This document shows positions 32,331 through 44,800 of a stretch of 64,000 nucleotides of DNA, piece after piece. The stretch lies in NCBI GenBank assembly GCA_036346225.1, contig JARFIW010000905.1, forward strand, positions 1,315,501 to 1,379,500, given 5' to 3'. The position numbers and the translations under genes are program-made. The first letter of the stretch is position 1. Every line of letters begins with the position of its first letter. Below the pieces are notes generated by a model. It had not been told where the DNA came from, made no database searches, and saw only the letters and a list, made by a program, of their open reading frames with translations. Origin of the DNA: Platerodrilus igneus. Taxonomy: Eukaryota > Arthropoda > Insecta > Coleoptera > Lycidae.

Positions 32331-34255
32331 ATCCCCCCCTCTCCTTGTTCGTCTTTGGAACACCACCCTCTCCTCCTTATACACAACAAACGCAGCTCAT
32401 CTCTCTCCATTGTCCATTCGCGAGCCATCCGTATAAATCCCAATCCTAGCCGTGTTTTCATTGCTTTCGACAAACTCGAATCTCCTGATATCAACCACAA
32501 ACCCTAGTTCGGAAATAACGATTTTTATCTCAACCTAATTCCTGCCAAGACCAAGATTTTCGATAATTTCTCGACACCTTTCACTATATTTACAAATCTC
32601 TAATTTCTAATCTTCTTGACGACAAATTCGATTGGGAGCATCCTACCAATCGCCAAGACAGCCTCCGCGGAAGTGGTCCTGTACGCCCTAGATGCTTTGG
32701 CCGCGATTATTCATTGAACGCTCGCCAATTTCCGGACGTCCCAGACCTGACAATCCTTAGGTCAGACAGATGCCGCTTACAGCATCGCCGGTTTTATTGC
32801 TCCGGCGTGGACTGCCATCAGCGATTTGCCTCTGAATCCCCAACCTATTTTCGCTGCCGCCATTATTCTGTTAATATTTCGCTGCCCTTACTTCACACAT
32901 ATTGCACGTGCGGCTTCCAATAATTTGTTGTACAATTTAACGCTGAGGTATGTGATAGCTTTCTTGAGTGGGATATTTTCCCTCCTAAATCTAGCCTAGG
33001 AGGACGTTGTCCAGGTTTTGTTCCGAAATAAAGCGCCTGCGACGTTGTCGTGCTAAATTTCAACTTGATCTCCTGTGACCATCTGTGCGACTCAACGTTT
33101 CATTCAGTTTCGTTCGCATCTCTTTTAACAATCTTGACCTGATAATCAACAACGTATCATCCGCGAACTCAACAACAGTGCATTCTTTGGGCAATTTAAT
33201 CCTATAGATGTTTTCATACAACTTTCAGAACCTAGGAAGAGCATGATCTCAACGCGCATCCCCTTTTCACCGTTCGCAACACGTTTTTGCCTGGAATTTC
33301 GATCTGACTAATGACATTAGGTTTCGCCGATAATCCCTGCGTTTTAATTTCCAAACGATAGATAGCTACGGTATCATCAAATGCTCTTAAGATGTTCAAC
33401 GCCACGACGAATAGTTTCTTGTCTACCTCGCCTACTTGATTTCTTCGATTACGAACGTTATGCGTCGATAGTTGACTTACTCTCCGGGAAACCAAATTTC
33501 AAACTATTACAACCGTCAATGTCTCGCACAGCGTGCTCCATTCGCGTGGTCATAACTCGACCCAAAGCTTTCCTCGGTACCCGTAGCAGGTTAATTAAAC
33601 GATGACTACCCGGGTCTGACTCTTTCACCTTTCTTGGTTAAAAGATAAACTTTATATTTTGGACTTTCCAACAATGGGGAAAAACGCCCTTCCCCAAATA
33701 AAGATTAAACAAGCTGGCAAGGACATACGGAGCCAACAGACATGCCATCAGGTCTGCGTCTGATCTCATTCCAGTATGCCCCGGTGCTTTCTTAGGGTTC
33801 ATCCTTCTAAGATCATTTACAACTCAACCGAGAATTGCCTTATGGGCACCTATTTCTTGTGCCTCTATGGTTCCTCGACTATGATTCCTCAATGTATCAT
33901 GTCATGCAACACATCTTCCTCTTCTGAATCGTCAGATAAAAATAATCTCCAAGAAATATTTCGCCGTCGCTTTAAATCCCTCCGTATACTCCGCATTATC
34001 TTTTTTGACGATGCTGAGCGCGATCTTCTATTATTTAGCCCTTAATACGCGATACGTTGTCCCCAAGGTTTTTTTCAGTATTGCGCGTGCAGAATTCGTT
34101 AAATTTACTCGTTCGCGTTTCTTCAATTAGCGTTTTATATTCTCGGCTACTTTTATTCTACTCGATTTTCCTTTGTTCTCTAAGTTCACCCGTGGCGCGT
34201 TGATAGCAGCGCTTTAGGTTGCTCATTTTTGGGCGCCTGGGGTTAACTCTCAGGC
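32331..34255 (-). pseudogene. Decayed ORF2 fragment of the 39353-45590 LINE family
   Basis: Running from right to left it matches the complete LINE's ORF2: LKRCYQRATGELREQRKIE (about 34160-34215) equals LRRRYQRASGDIREQRRIE. The RT piece FVVALNILRAFDD (about 33400) equals CVVVALDISRAFDA, and SQIEIPGKNVLRTVKRGC equals AQVEIPGEVLSREVERGC. It reaches the start of RNase H near 32340-32450. Many stops and frameshifts. Several short plus-strand frames in this interval are shadows. Confidence 0.8.
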
Positions 34256-34379
34256 CATCAAAGTGGGCTATCTCTAAATATTTTCTTCCGCGGCATGCGT
34301 TACATATTCTCCAAATTATGATATATACGTAAACAAAATGAATTATTAAATTTAATGTTAGATTGTTATATTGTATAAT

Positions 34380-34729
34380 TAATTGAAGGACAAACAATAA
34401 AAGGTTAATAGAAGTTCATAAACCAGACATGAGAACGGATGTGAATACATTGTATTCCAAACGTAACATGACACTTCAGGTGCAGGTCACATCAGACAAT
34501 AAGGTTGCAATTATTAAAATTAAGATTGTTACTTTGTATAGTATAAATGAATAAAGAAATAAGCAGACATGAACTCTGCAGTTCCCACAAACAATGTGAA
34601 AGACAGAGACAACATAAATACACTCGAGAGCCCAAGTTGGCCAGTCAGTCTTGAGCTTCACAACTTTAACCTTGTTGTTTTTTTGAAACTACTTTTTAAA
34701 AAGTCGCTCAAAAGAGTTCAAATTCTAAC
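34380..34729 (+). repeat. Probable 5' LTR of element E
   Basis: Sequence just upstream of the primer site, ending AATTCTAAC. It contains TATAAATGAATAAAG (about 34550) with TATA and poly(A)-signal-like words. The left limit is a guess, because no second LTR copy is present to define it. Confidence 0.4.
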
Positions 34730-34749
34730 TGGCGCAGCCGGAACGGATC
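34730..34749 (+). other. Primer-binding site of element E
   Basis: TGGCGCAGCCGGAACGGATC closely resembles the tRNA-Ser-type primer site of the 17.6/297 group (TGGCGCAGTCGG...). It marks the LTR/leader boundary. The ~690-base leader up to 35440 has no coding capacity. Confidence 0.65.
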
Positions 34750-35440
34750 TAGAAGGGCACTAGTAAATCCAAATTCGAAGAACTGGTGCTCTGAAATATA
34801 AATTCTTAATCTGGAAGAACAAACAACAAATTTTGGACAAGGTACAAAATCGACCAAGCCCAAAGAAAGGAAACAGATGAAACTGGCAATGAAAATTATG
34901 TAAGTTCATTTATCTTAACCATTTTCTTTCTTAATATCTGATATTAGCTAGTAAGCAGCAAAAGAATTTTTATACGCATTTTTTGCAACATTTATTATTA
35001 TCGCATCTTATAGCAACTTATGAATGAAAGAATTCCATTAGCAAAAATCTGAAAGAATTAATTATAACAAAGGTATATCTATAACGCGAGTCTATGTACA
35101 ATTTATTTATTATTGAAACAAATTACTCGGCATAAGTCGAAAATAAAGCGTGCAAAATTATAAAGCAATTCTTGTACAATTTATTGCAGGAAGCCATCAC
35201 TAAAATTATTCAGAAAACCTGAAACTTAAATAATAGCACTTTATAATCTCAACAAAGGTTATAATTATACGTTTAAGGCAACTGATGAGACAGTTGCTCA
35301 GCAGAATTTATCGAATAATTATAGCACTTTGTAATTGCATACGTAAAAGATAAGCGATTCTTTAAAAAACTAGATATCAACTTTCATTTGATCGTAATAC
35401 AAACTCGACTGGAAAGTGATTATAGAATTAAACTTATAAC

Positions 35441-36037
35441 ATGGAGAATATGCGGTTGTACCTCGACTCAATCCCCGTATGCGACGAGAATCCAGCAATT
35501 CTAGGTATCTTTATCACTGCTTGCGTGACATTTTTGAAATCTTTTTATAAAGCATAAGACAGCGAACGCAATGTTTTACCTTTACGACCAATTCTCAGTA
35601 AATTAACAGGCAGAGCTTTAACATTAAATGACCTTGAACGATAGGAGGACTTCAAACGATTACTCATAGCTTATTTCAGTGACCAGAGAAACATTAAATG
35701 TCTTATCCGAGATTTAATAAACCTCCGGATGGAACCCAATCAATCATCTTACCAATTCGGTATGAGATGCCAAGATGTAAGAAGATTAATCTTAACGAAA
35801 CTCAAAATTGAAGAACCAGATCAAAATATCCGTTTATTGAAAACGAAAATGTTCGATGAAATGGCACTAGACACATATATAAATGCATTACCTAAACATT
35901 ACCAACATCCACAAAACTTAGAAAAAGCGATGAACATTATAGGGGAGGAAAACGTCATGTATTACAGAAATCGAAAATATAATCCTAATGCAAATAAAAA
36001 CTACCCGCCAATGGAAACAATTCAAGCCGTGAGATAA
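35441..36037 (+). pseudogene. gag: gag of element E
   Basis: The frame begins MENMRLYLDSIPVCDEN at 35441 with stops near 35560 and 35643. The second half (35729-36037) is open: YQFGMRCQDVRRLILTKL is a conserved 17.6-type gag segment. Asn/Gln/Pro-rich sequence continues to about 36350 in broken frames. No zinc knuckle is visible. Confidence 0.65.
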
Positions 36038-36604
36038 ATAACCATACAATTTACACCATTTAATACACCAATGAATTAACTACGAATTAACAACCCAAAT
36101 TTTAATAACGCAAATTTCCATAACCAATTTAGACAATTTCCAAAGCAAACATTTAATTCAAACTTTACAAAACACGCATATACACCAAGGTTTAATCAAC
36201 ACGTAAATCAACCAAAACAAACATTCAGCGTAAACCCCAACAGAAACACACCGAGGATAAATAACAATAATAACCCCTACAGTTACTACAAAGTAACTCC
36301 TATGGACACTTCATCTGGTAACACAAGACAAAACACAAAAATATCGTAAATCAGACCAAGCTTTAACCAAAACGAAGCTTCACCTCCGAGGAATTATTCC
36401 ACTAAGAAGTGTAAGATTTTAATAATCATGACACGGATAATTATGCAGACTCCAATAAAGACGATGAAACCAATCGTTCAAAAAACTACCCCTATGAAAA
36501 ATACGAGGGGGACGACGAAGAAAACCCGTGCCCAAATTTTCAGTTAGACCGATTCAAATACGACCAAACGTAATTAATTTAAATAACATCAATTAACAAA
36601 TTCT

Positions 36605-37022
36605 ATCCTGTATAGAGATACCTCACGCAGAACTCAAATTATTAACCGACACCGGATATTCAAAAACTTTAATTAGCCCCAGAACAGTAAAGAAACATTA
36701 TTTAGATTTTATAGAAAAAGAACCTTTTAAAACTAAGACAGCCCACAAAACGACATTACACCAATTGATGGCAAACATACCTCTACCAAAAGCCTTCAAC
36801 GTAAAAATGAAACACAAATTTTGCATCTTTGAAATCAACGACAAATACGACGGATTAATCGGCATGGACCTTCTAAGAAAGTTAGGCGCGAACATTGATA
36901 TAAAAAACCGATTATTAAGAACGAAACAGGGACAGATTCCAATTAAATTTCAAAACAGTAACATTCAAACCGATCAAAAATACACCATAGAACCCAGGAC
37001 GGAAAAACAAATAAAATCTTAG
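36605..37022 (+). pseudogene. pol: Protease of element E
   Basis: The aspartic protease active site is LLTDTGYSKTLISP (about 36640-36680), with a later segment KYDGLIGMDLLRKLGANIDI (about 36845-36905). The first half is in a different frame from neighbouring sequence, and the frame ends in a stop at 37020. Confidence 0.7.
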
Positions 37023-37207
37023 TAAACTCGAAAACGACGTAGACGTTATAAACCACATGACATTTCAACCCGGAGTAGAAACACCCACCCCGTTAGTACA
37101 AATAAAAGACAGCTACGCCAATACAACCATTTTAAACTCAAACGATTACCCCATAGAATTATCATTGACAAATCCAATAGAAATAAAAGAAGTAAATTTT
37201 AACGACG

Positions 37208-38500
37208 GTGGAACTCGACGAAGAAAATGAAAGCGATTTAAACCCTACTAGACACGACAGAATGTTAAAAGAAAAATTAATTAACATCCGTTTTAATGAA
37301 GATATTAATAGCGAAGAGGAGAATGCAATTAAGGAATTATGTTTCAAATACCGAGATATATTCCATTGTGAAAGAATGCCTTTAATTTTTACCAACACCG
37401 TTAAACGTAAAATAGAATTAACAGACGATATGCCAATTTTCACCAAAGCATACAGACTACTTCAAGTAAGTCAAGAAGAAGCAGATAAACAGGTAGCAGA
37501 TCTATTTAAGCAAGACATCATCCAACATTTAAACTCGCCATGGAGCAGCCCCGTATTAATAGTCCGAAGAAATTAGATGCCTCAGGCAAGCGCAAATACA
37601 AAATGGTGATAGACTACAGAAAACTTAACGAGAAAACGGTAGACGACAAATACCCGCTACCCAATATTAAGGAAATCGTAGACAAACTAGGAAAGTGTCA
37701 GTACTTTTCAACGTTAGACCTCGCCTCAGGATATCACCAAGTAGAGATGAACGAGAAAGACACAACCAAAACAGCCTTTAGTACACCCAGAAGACATGAC
37801 GAATACAAATGCATGCCGTTTAGATTAAAGAACGCGACCCCTACTTTTCAAAGAGTAATGGATAATATTCTAAAAGGAAAATTTATCAAAGGTTTCGCAC
37901 AAATAACTAAACCACTAGCAAATTGTTTGAAGAAAGGCAACAAGATTGTACACACCCCAGAATTCATCAAAGCAGTAGAGAAAATTAAATGTATCCTTAC
38001 AAATCACCCCATATTAGAATACCCCGACTGTTCAAAACCATTTATATTGACAACCGACGCATCGAACGTAGCATTATTCGCAGTATTGAGCCAAGGAAAA
38101 GTAGGTAGCGATAAACCAATGAGCTACGCATCGAGAACACTAAACGAAACGGAACAAAAGTACAGCACCATCGAAAAGGAATTATTAGCATTAATTTGGG
38201 CAACAAAATATTTTAGACCATATCTTTATGGAAGAAAATTCTACATATACACCGACCATAGACCATTAGTATGGCTATGCAAACTCAAGGAACCAAATTC
38301 AAAATTACAAAGATGGAGGATTAGATGAGAAGAACACGATTATGGAATTATATACAAAAAAGGAATTTATAATAATAACGCAGATGCACTAAGCAGAATT
38401 CAACTTAACGCAATAGAAACGGAATCAATTATAGGTAACGTAGACAAAACAGAAATAAGCAAAGACCCAGAAGAAATAGACACTATTCACTCAACATAAA
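37208..38500 (+). pseudogene. pol: Reverse transcriptase-RNase H of element E, YxDD deleted
   Basis: Two overlapping frames (37208-37576 and 37540-38328) give [54 protein letters not shown] and [18 protein letters not shown]. The sequence then jumps from ILKGK to [12 protein letters not shown], so about 70-80 residues containing YxDD are missing. RNase H follows: [38 protein letters not shown] and NADALSRIQ. A TGA at about 38326 and later stops break the end. Confidence 0.85.
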
Positions 38501-39029
38501 ACGCAGAACCAAAAACCGCATTTAAAATTTTAAATGAAGCTATCGACATAAAACCAAATCAATTCATAGTTACCGAAGTTTTAACTCACCCCAATCCAGT
38601 AAAATACACAAAAATAGATTGCTACGTACGTAGCCGGAAGAGAAGTAAATACCAGGCTAACTACCAACCGCATAGAGTGGGGATTCGCCTATATACCCAA
38701 AAGAAACAAAAAAACACATCGCTCACGATTATCTATTAACAAAATAAAAAAAATAATTAAATTAAATACATAATTCGGTACAAACAAGAAACACAAAAAT
38801 AAATAAAGGGTTCTGTACAAACAAGCAAAAAAAAAATAAATTAAGTGTTATTATTTCACAGCAAACAATTATATTGTACGGACAATTTAGGAATTTAGAT
38901 ACGAAGTGCGCATCTCGTATTTCACACAAAATGAACGAGGAAAAAAACCAAAACGAATAACACCAACACCAAGTACAAAACCAAAAAAAAAACTAAAAAT
39001 CGTATAAAATAATAAAACAAAATCTCAGT
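38501..39029 (+). other. End of element E and A-rich spacer
   Basis: Sequence after RNase H keeps the A-rich composition of element E but no integrase motif is found. From about 38700 it is A-rich without recognisable features up to the TG-rich repeat. Confidence 0.4.
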
Positions 39030-39352
39030 GTAGTTATGTACGAGTAGGTGTAAGCGTGTGCGTGCGTGCGTGTTTGTGTGTGTGCGGGGGGATGTAAGAA
39101 GTGTGTGTGTATGTGTTATGCGTGTATAAAATGTGCGTATGTGTATGTGTTGAACCGCTGTAGTCGCCTCTTACGACAGGCAGGTTGTACCATAAGGCTA
39201 TTCTATTCCCGGGCCCACACGGGTTCAAGGAGTACAAGGAGAAAACAAAAGAACCAAGTACAACTGTGTGTTTATGAAGTGTGTGGGTGCATGTGTTGGA
39301 CTTGTATAAAGTGTGCGTGTGTGTATGTGTTAGACCGCTGTAGTCGCCTCTG
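39030..39352. repeat. TG-rich tandem repeat, left block
   Basis: One full and one partial unit: TG-rich sequence, then CCGCTGTAGTCGCCTCTTAC, ACGACAGGCAGG, CTATTCTATTCCCGG and CACACGGGTTCAAGGAG, then A-rich sequence, then TG-rich again. The last unit is cut after GTAGTCGCCTCT, where the LINE sequence begins. The His/Thr-rich minus-strand frame here is a repeat artefact. Confidence 0.75.
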
Positions 39353-40453
39353 ACTTTCTAGTTGCCGCTTGAAGCGAACGGACGTGTTTTTGCCGAGCTC
39401 CCGCTTCAGCAATAACAGTAAGTTTCTATCTAGGGTTTTGTTATTTATTGTTGAATTATTTTATTTGAAGCTTTGCTTTTTATTGTGTTTTATTTTTATA
39501 ATTGTGTGCCATCAAATTTTAAATACAGGGCAGTAAAATAAAATTTTAAAACAGAATTTAAACTAAATAAAAACTAAATAAATCGCGTTTTCTTTGTAAT
39601 TTAAACCAAATCCGCGTTTTAAAATAAATTAAAATAAATTTCAGGTTAATAAAACAAAGGTCTACTAAACTAATATTCAAAAATAATTTCGAAATAACTT
39701 AAAAAGGCATTTTTAATAATAAATTTAAAATAAAAACCGCGTAAATCGAGTAAAAAACCGGGTAAAACAACCAAAAAGTGTGTGAAATTTTTATAGTGCG
39801 CGTATAATCAAACAATAACCAAAAAAACAAAAATCTAAGTTTTTTCAAATCAAATAAATATCTCAAAAACTATAAATTTTAAAACAATTTTAATAGAAAT
39901 TTTCCGTAATTTAAATACACGCGTACTTATAAGTTCCTTTAAGATCGATTTTGGTGTAATTAAGCGGTGTAGCAGTTACAGTTACCAAGTGATTAAGTGA
40001 AAGGTCATTTCCGGTTACCTCATTCCGATTGCGCTCGACCTTATTTTCTTAATTACACGTTTAAAAATAAAGTGTTGTTGTTTATAAATTAGATATTTTA
40101 ATATTTTGAAGTAATTGGTTTATTTAAATTTGATTTGGCGGTTTTAAAAATTTAAAATAAATAAATAGTATTCTTCGCGGTACATTTTGCATCGAATTGC
40201 GTTAGGGAATTTATTTGATTCTAGTTGCTATTTTGACGCTTAGTGCTTGTTGTATTTTTGTTAGAAATTTAATATTTAATTGGGCGGTTCGAAGTTTAAA
40301 TAAATACAAGGTTGCTTACAAGTCACCTTTAAACAAAACATTTTTATTGGACCAACGTTTTGCGTTCTTCTAGCGTCGTTCTTTTAGCGTCGTAACGGTC
40401 AAGTGGTTTTGAGCTGCGTTTTAGGTGTCTTTTTTGTCGTTTGTTTTGTCAGC
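39353..40453 (+). other. Putative 5' UTR/promoter region of the LINE
   Basis: Non-coding, AT-rich in the middle, GC-richer at the start (GCCGCTTGAAGCGAACGG) and near ORF1. No TATA box at a useful position; an internal downstream promoter would be typical for such LINEs. Confidence 0.45.
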
Positions 40454-41821
40454 ATGGTGGTCCACCGCGACGAAGACCCGTTGCCCAGAAAGAAGAGGGG
40501 AGATAGGTCGGAGGCTGAGGGCGCTGTTGGAGGGAAACAGCTGAAGGTAGTGTTAGAGGATGTAATGTTAGGGATTCAGGAAGAGGTACAGGAGGTAGAG
40601 GAGCCTGTGTTTGCGGCGGTCGTCTCGGGGGAGTCGGGGCCCCCTGGAATGGCTGCGGCGCCTGAATCGCCCTCAACTTCGGGAGCCCAGCGAAAGATGT
40701 CGACTAGCAGCGACATTAGCGTTGCTGCTAGCGACCTCGATGAGCTGGACCTCCTGAGATTGAGAGTGAGGAAGGCGCACTCGGTCATCTCCGCGGGGGT
40801 GCCGACGACCTCCGCCACTATCGTCGTGGAAGACAGAAAGAGGATTCGCTACGCCGTGGATGATTTCCTCGACGCGGCAAATCAACTTATAGGTATGGTT
40901 AGGGTGCTGCGGCTTGTGGTTAGTGATTTTGGGAGAGCTGATGTTGTCGGGGGTAGTCCAGCGGTGGTTACTCCTGTTGTAGGGCAGCAGTGTTCCAAAA
41001 ACCAGGAGTTACCGATGCCGCGGAAGGCGTCGTATGCTGCAGCTGCTGCAGGTGCGACGCCCACCTTTGCAGTTAGGGTCGACGCCAGACCAGGGGAGAA
41101 GGATGCCGTCATGTCGACCCTAAAGAAGAAGGTTGATCCCGCTCGTGATGGTTTTGTTGTGGTCGGAGCTCGTAGAACTCGAAGGGGCGGTGTAGTTGTC
41201 GAGTGTGCAAACCGAGAAGATGCGAAAAAATTGCAGTCGAAGGTTGTCGGTGACTGTAAAGAGCTCGTGGCGAAGACCATCGAGAAGAAGCGCCCACGGG
41301 TCGTTCTTCCGGGGGTCGAAGCGGGAATGAAGGCGGAAGAGTTGGTGCGGTTGATCGCGTGCCAGAATCCCCGCTTCGGCGATTTAAAAATTAAAGACCA
41401 CCTAAGAGAGACGTTTAGGTTTGGCGGAAAGGGCCCTAGGGATCCCTTCGTCAACGTAGTCTTCAAAGTGACCCCCACACTTCGGAGACGCATATTAGCT
41501 GACGCTATAAACCTTAGGTGGCGAAGAGTCTGGGCCCGGGACCACTTCTCGATGACGCAGTGCTACAGGTGCTACGAGTACGGCCATAGATCGATGGAGT
41601 GCAGGGAGAAGGTACAGTGGTGCGGTAACTGTGCCAAAGTCGGACACGAGTTTAAGAATTGCCGGAGGGCAGTCCCCTGTTGTGTGGTTTGCGCTAGGGC
41701 AAATGACAGAACTGGCGGTTGCGCGAAGGTCGATACGCGCCACGACGCCAAGTCGAATAGATGCCCCACGATGCTGAGATTGAAGAACGCAATCACACGG
41801 AACATCGATTATGGACCGTGA
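40454..41821 (+). CDS. LINE ORF1 protein (Gag-like, zinc knuckles)
   Basis: A 455-codon frame from ATG 40454 (MVVHRDEDPLPRKKRG); sequence further upstream is open but has no ATG. It has a basic N-terminus, then an acidic and Ser/Ala-rich region, then a central region with VDARPGEKDAVMSTLKKKV resembling the RNA-binding ORF1 segment of R1/Jockey-type elements. CCHC knuckles lie near residues 369-440: CYRCYEYGHRSMEC, CGNCAKVGHEFKNC and a third Cys/His cluster starting CCVVC. It coats the element RNA. It ends at TGA 41819-41821 and overlaps the ORF2 start by 11 bases. No disabling mutation is seen. Confidence 0.88.
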   Translation: MVVHRDEDPLPRKKRGDRSEAEGAVGGKQLKVVLEDVMLGIQEEVQEVEEPVFAAVVSGESGPPGMAAAPESPSTSGAQRKMSTSSDISVAASDLDELDLLRLRVRKAHSVISAGVPTTSATIVVEDRKRIRYAVDDFLDAANQLIGMVRVLRLVVSDFGRADVVGGSPAVVTPVVGQQCSKNQELPMPRKASYAAAAAGATPTFAVRVDARPGEKDAVMSTLKKKVDPARDGFVVVGARRTRRGGVVVECANREDAKKLQSKVVGDCKELVAKTIEKKRPRVVLPGVEAGMKAEELVRLIACQNPRFGDLKIKDHLRETFRFGGKGPRDPFVNVVFKVTPTLRRRILADAINLRWRRVWARDHFSMTQCYRCYEYGHRSMECREKVQWCGNCAKVGHEFKNCRRAVPCCVVCARANDRTGGCAKVDTRHDAKSNRCPTMLRLKNAITRNIDYGP

Positions 41822-44800
41822 AGAAAAAGAACGATTTAAAAGAAGCAAGAAGATTAAATTCGCGCAACTAAATCTCGGGAAAGGTAAAGGGGCTACAAAT
41901 AACTTCGTAAAGTTATTCTCCGAAAATAATATCGACATCGGGCTTATACAGGAACCGCACCTGTATAGTCACAAAATAACAGGTTTTGGGAAGGGGGTTA
42001 CCGTTTTAAACGCAAACAGCGAACGACCGCGTAGCGGAATAATAATAAATAATGGGACGTGCGCCGGAATAATCCTAAACAATCTGTCGAATGATTTCAT
42101 AACCACCGCAGAAATAAAAACGGGATTGCATACGTTTTACGTGATAAGCACTTACCTTCCGCCGATCGCTTCCCGGCGGGAGAATCCTCAAACAGAGGAC
42201 TTAATAAATCAAATTGAAGGAATCCTTCGTAAAATCGGTAGAAATAGAAATTTAATTATCGCGGGAGACTTTAATGCTAAGTCGCCATTATGGGGCAGCC
42301 CTATCGAAGACGATAGAGGCTCGCAGGTTGCTGATCTTTTTACGGGATGAGATCTTAGTGTGATAAACACTAATGATTCACCTACGTTTGAGACGCATAG
42401 AGGCAGCAGTTTTATAGATATTACTGCTGTCTCGCACGAAATGTTAGAAACGATTTGTAATTGGAAACTAAGGTCGGACGAGGAAACGCTCTCTGACCAT
42501 AAATTAATAACATGGGACGTTGAAACCAAAACAAGCGCAAACGAGCAGCTAACTATATTTCCGCGGTTCTGTAATAAAAAAGCAAATTGGGAGCGGTTTA
42601 AAGAAAAATTTGGCGAAAGTATCCCTGCGCTCGAAAATGAGCTATTTAACTGCCGAGAGGCAGACGAAGTAGAAACACTCGCGAAAAAATTGAACGACGC
42701 GGTGGTAGACGCGTCGTCGTATTCCATGCCGCAAAAGAAAACATTTAAAGACAGCGTACCCTGGTGGACCCGGGAACTAACCACCAAGCGGGCAGAAACG
42801 CGTAACCTAAGGCGCCGCTATCAACGCGCCTCGGGAGATATAAGAGAACAACGGAGAATAGAATATAATCAAAGTTACCGCGAATATAAAATATTAATAG
42901 AAGAAACGCGAACGAATAAATTTAAAGAATTCGGCACGCAAAACTCAGAGAAAGAACCCTGGGGAACCGCATACCGCGTAATAAGGGGTAAACAACAAAA
43001 AATCGCGCTCAGTAATATAAAGAAAACAAATGGCGAATACACGGAAGGTTTTAAAACCACCGCGGAATATTTACTAGAGAAATTTTTCCCATCGGATAAT
43101 CCCGAGAGCGATGAAGGGTCGCACGATTTAGTACGTCGGGAAGCTGCAGAGGCGCAAGGAACAGGTGCCGATAAGGCAATCCTAGTTCACGAGGTCGTCA
43201 GGGCTCTTAGGAGGATGAACCTTAAGAAGGCACCGGGGCATGATGGAATCACTTCAGACGCAGCTCTGCAGGCGTGCCTGTTAGCCCCGTGTGTCTTTGT
43301 TGGGTTGTTTAATCTTTGTTTAGAAAGGGGCGTTTTTCCGCGTTGCTGGAAAATCCAGAATGTGAAATTTATACCCAAACCTAAAAAGGCGGATGCGTCA
43401 GATCCGGGCAGCTATCGTCCAATTAGTTTGCTACCAGTGCTGGGGAAAGTTTTAGATCGCGTTATAACTACGCGTGTTGAGCACCTAGTGCGAGACAACG
43501 GCGGTTTTAATAACCGACAGTTTGGTTTCGTGGAGGGCAAGTCGACTATCGACGCGTTAGAGTTCGTTGTCGGGGAAATTAAGCAGGCAAGAAATGCTAA
43601 AGAGTACTGTGTCGTTGTTGCTTTGGACATTTCAAGAGCATTTGATGCTGCCTGGTGGCCATTAATCGTTTGCGAGTTAGATCGTAGGGGTAGTCCGCGA
43701 AACTTGATGTCTTTGGTCAAGAGCTATTTCTCGGGGCGATTGGCACAGGTTGAAATTCCGGGTGAAGTTCTGTCGCGTGAGGTGGAAAGGGGATGCCCGC
43801 AAGGGTCATGTTCTGGTCCCACATTTTGGAAGTTGTTGTATGAGAGCATCTTTAGGGTCAAGTTGCCCGCAGGATGCTCAATCGTTGGGTTTGCAGATGA
43901 CACACTTTTAATTGTAAGATCGAGATTGTTAATGGATATGCGCACAAAACCGAACGAGGCGCTTAATAAATTACACGAATGGTCGCAGGCGGTAAAATTA
44001 AAATTTAACACGGCGAAGTCAGAGGCGCTTTATTTCGGCACGAAACCAGGACAGAGACCTCCTAGGCTAGAGCTAGGAGGGGAGAAAATCCCGTTTAAAG
44101 ATTGTATTACCTACCTCGGCGTCAAGATCGACAATAAATTAAATTGGAAAACGCACGTACAATACGTAAAAAGTAAGGGCGGCGAAATATCAAATAAAAT
44201 GATGGCGGCGGCTAAAATAAAGTGGGGTTTCAGGGGCGAATCGCTGAGGACGGTTTATGCCGGAGCAATTGAGCCGGCAATACTGTACGCAGCTTCTGTA
44301 TGGGCAGAAGGTTGTAAAGTCCGGGAGATGCGTCAATTGACGAGCGTACAACGCATAACCGCGGTAAAAGCGGCGAGGGCGTACAGGACCACCTCCACAG
44401 AGGCTGTCCTGGTGTTCAGTAGGACTCTCCCTATCGAATATGTCGTTAGGGAGATTAGAGATAGACAATTAATAAATATAGGAAAAGGGCGCGAAATTAT
44501 CGAAGATCTTAATCTTGGTAATAGGGAAATTGCAAGAAAGATCGTTGTATCTGAGTTGGGGCACCCGGCTGATATTAGGGGAATCGAGTTTGTCGAAGGT
44601 GATGAGGACGCGATGGGTATCAGAATTTATACGGACGGTTTACGTATGGACGATGGGCAAGCAGGAGCGGCGTTTGTCGTGTATAAGCAGGAAAAGGAGG
44701 TGTTTCGGTTTCAAACCAAACTCGCGAACTGGTGCACTATCTTCCAGTGCGAATTGGTAGCCATACGAGAGGCTATCGATTACGTAATAAACCATACGGG

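Larger units (their letters stand above)
34256..38700 (+). mobile_element. Gypsy-type element E, 17.6/297-like, truncated
   Basis: A primer site at 34730 is preceded by LTR-like sequence and followed by gag, protease, RT and RNase H in order on the plus strand. No integrase, envelope frame or 3' LTR is seen before the TG-rich repeats at 39030. The gag type and TGGCGCAG primer site place it nearer the Drosophila 17.6/297/Tom lineage than elements A, B and D. Inactive: RT has an internal deletion and every frame is broken. Confidence 0.8.

Noticed and set aside
35280..35320. CTGATGAG at 35283, considered as a second hammerhead core
   Set aside because: No GAAA block or closing stems follow at a workable distance.
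39034..39237. His/Thr-rich minus-strand frames at 39034-39237 and 55122-55389
   Set aside because: Translations of TG/CA-rich low-complexity DNA.
40449..41938. Several minus-strand open frames opposite LINE ORF1 (for example 40882-41493 and 41495-41938)
   Set aside because: Shadows of the GC-richer ORF1 coding sequence, without domains.
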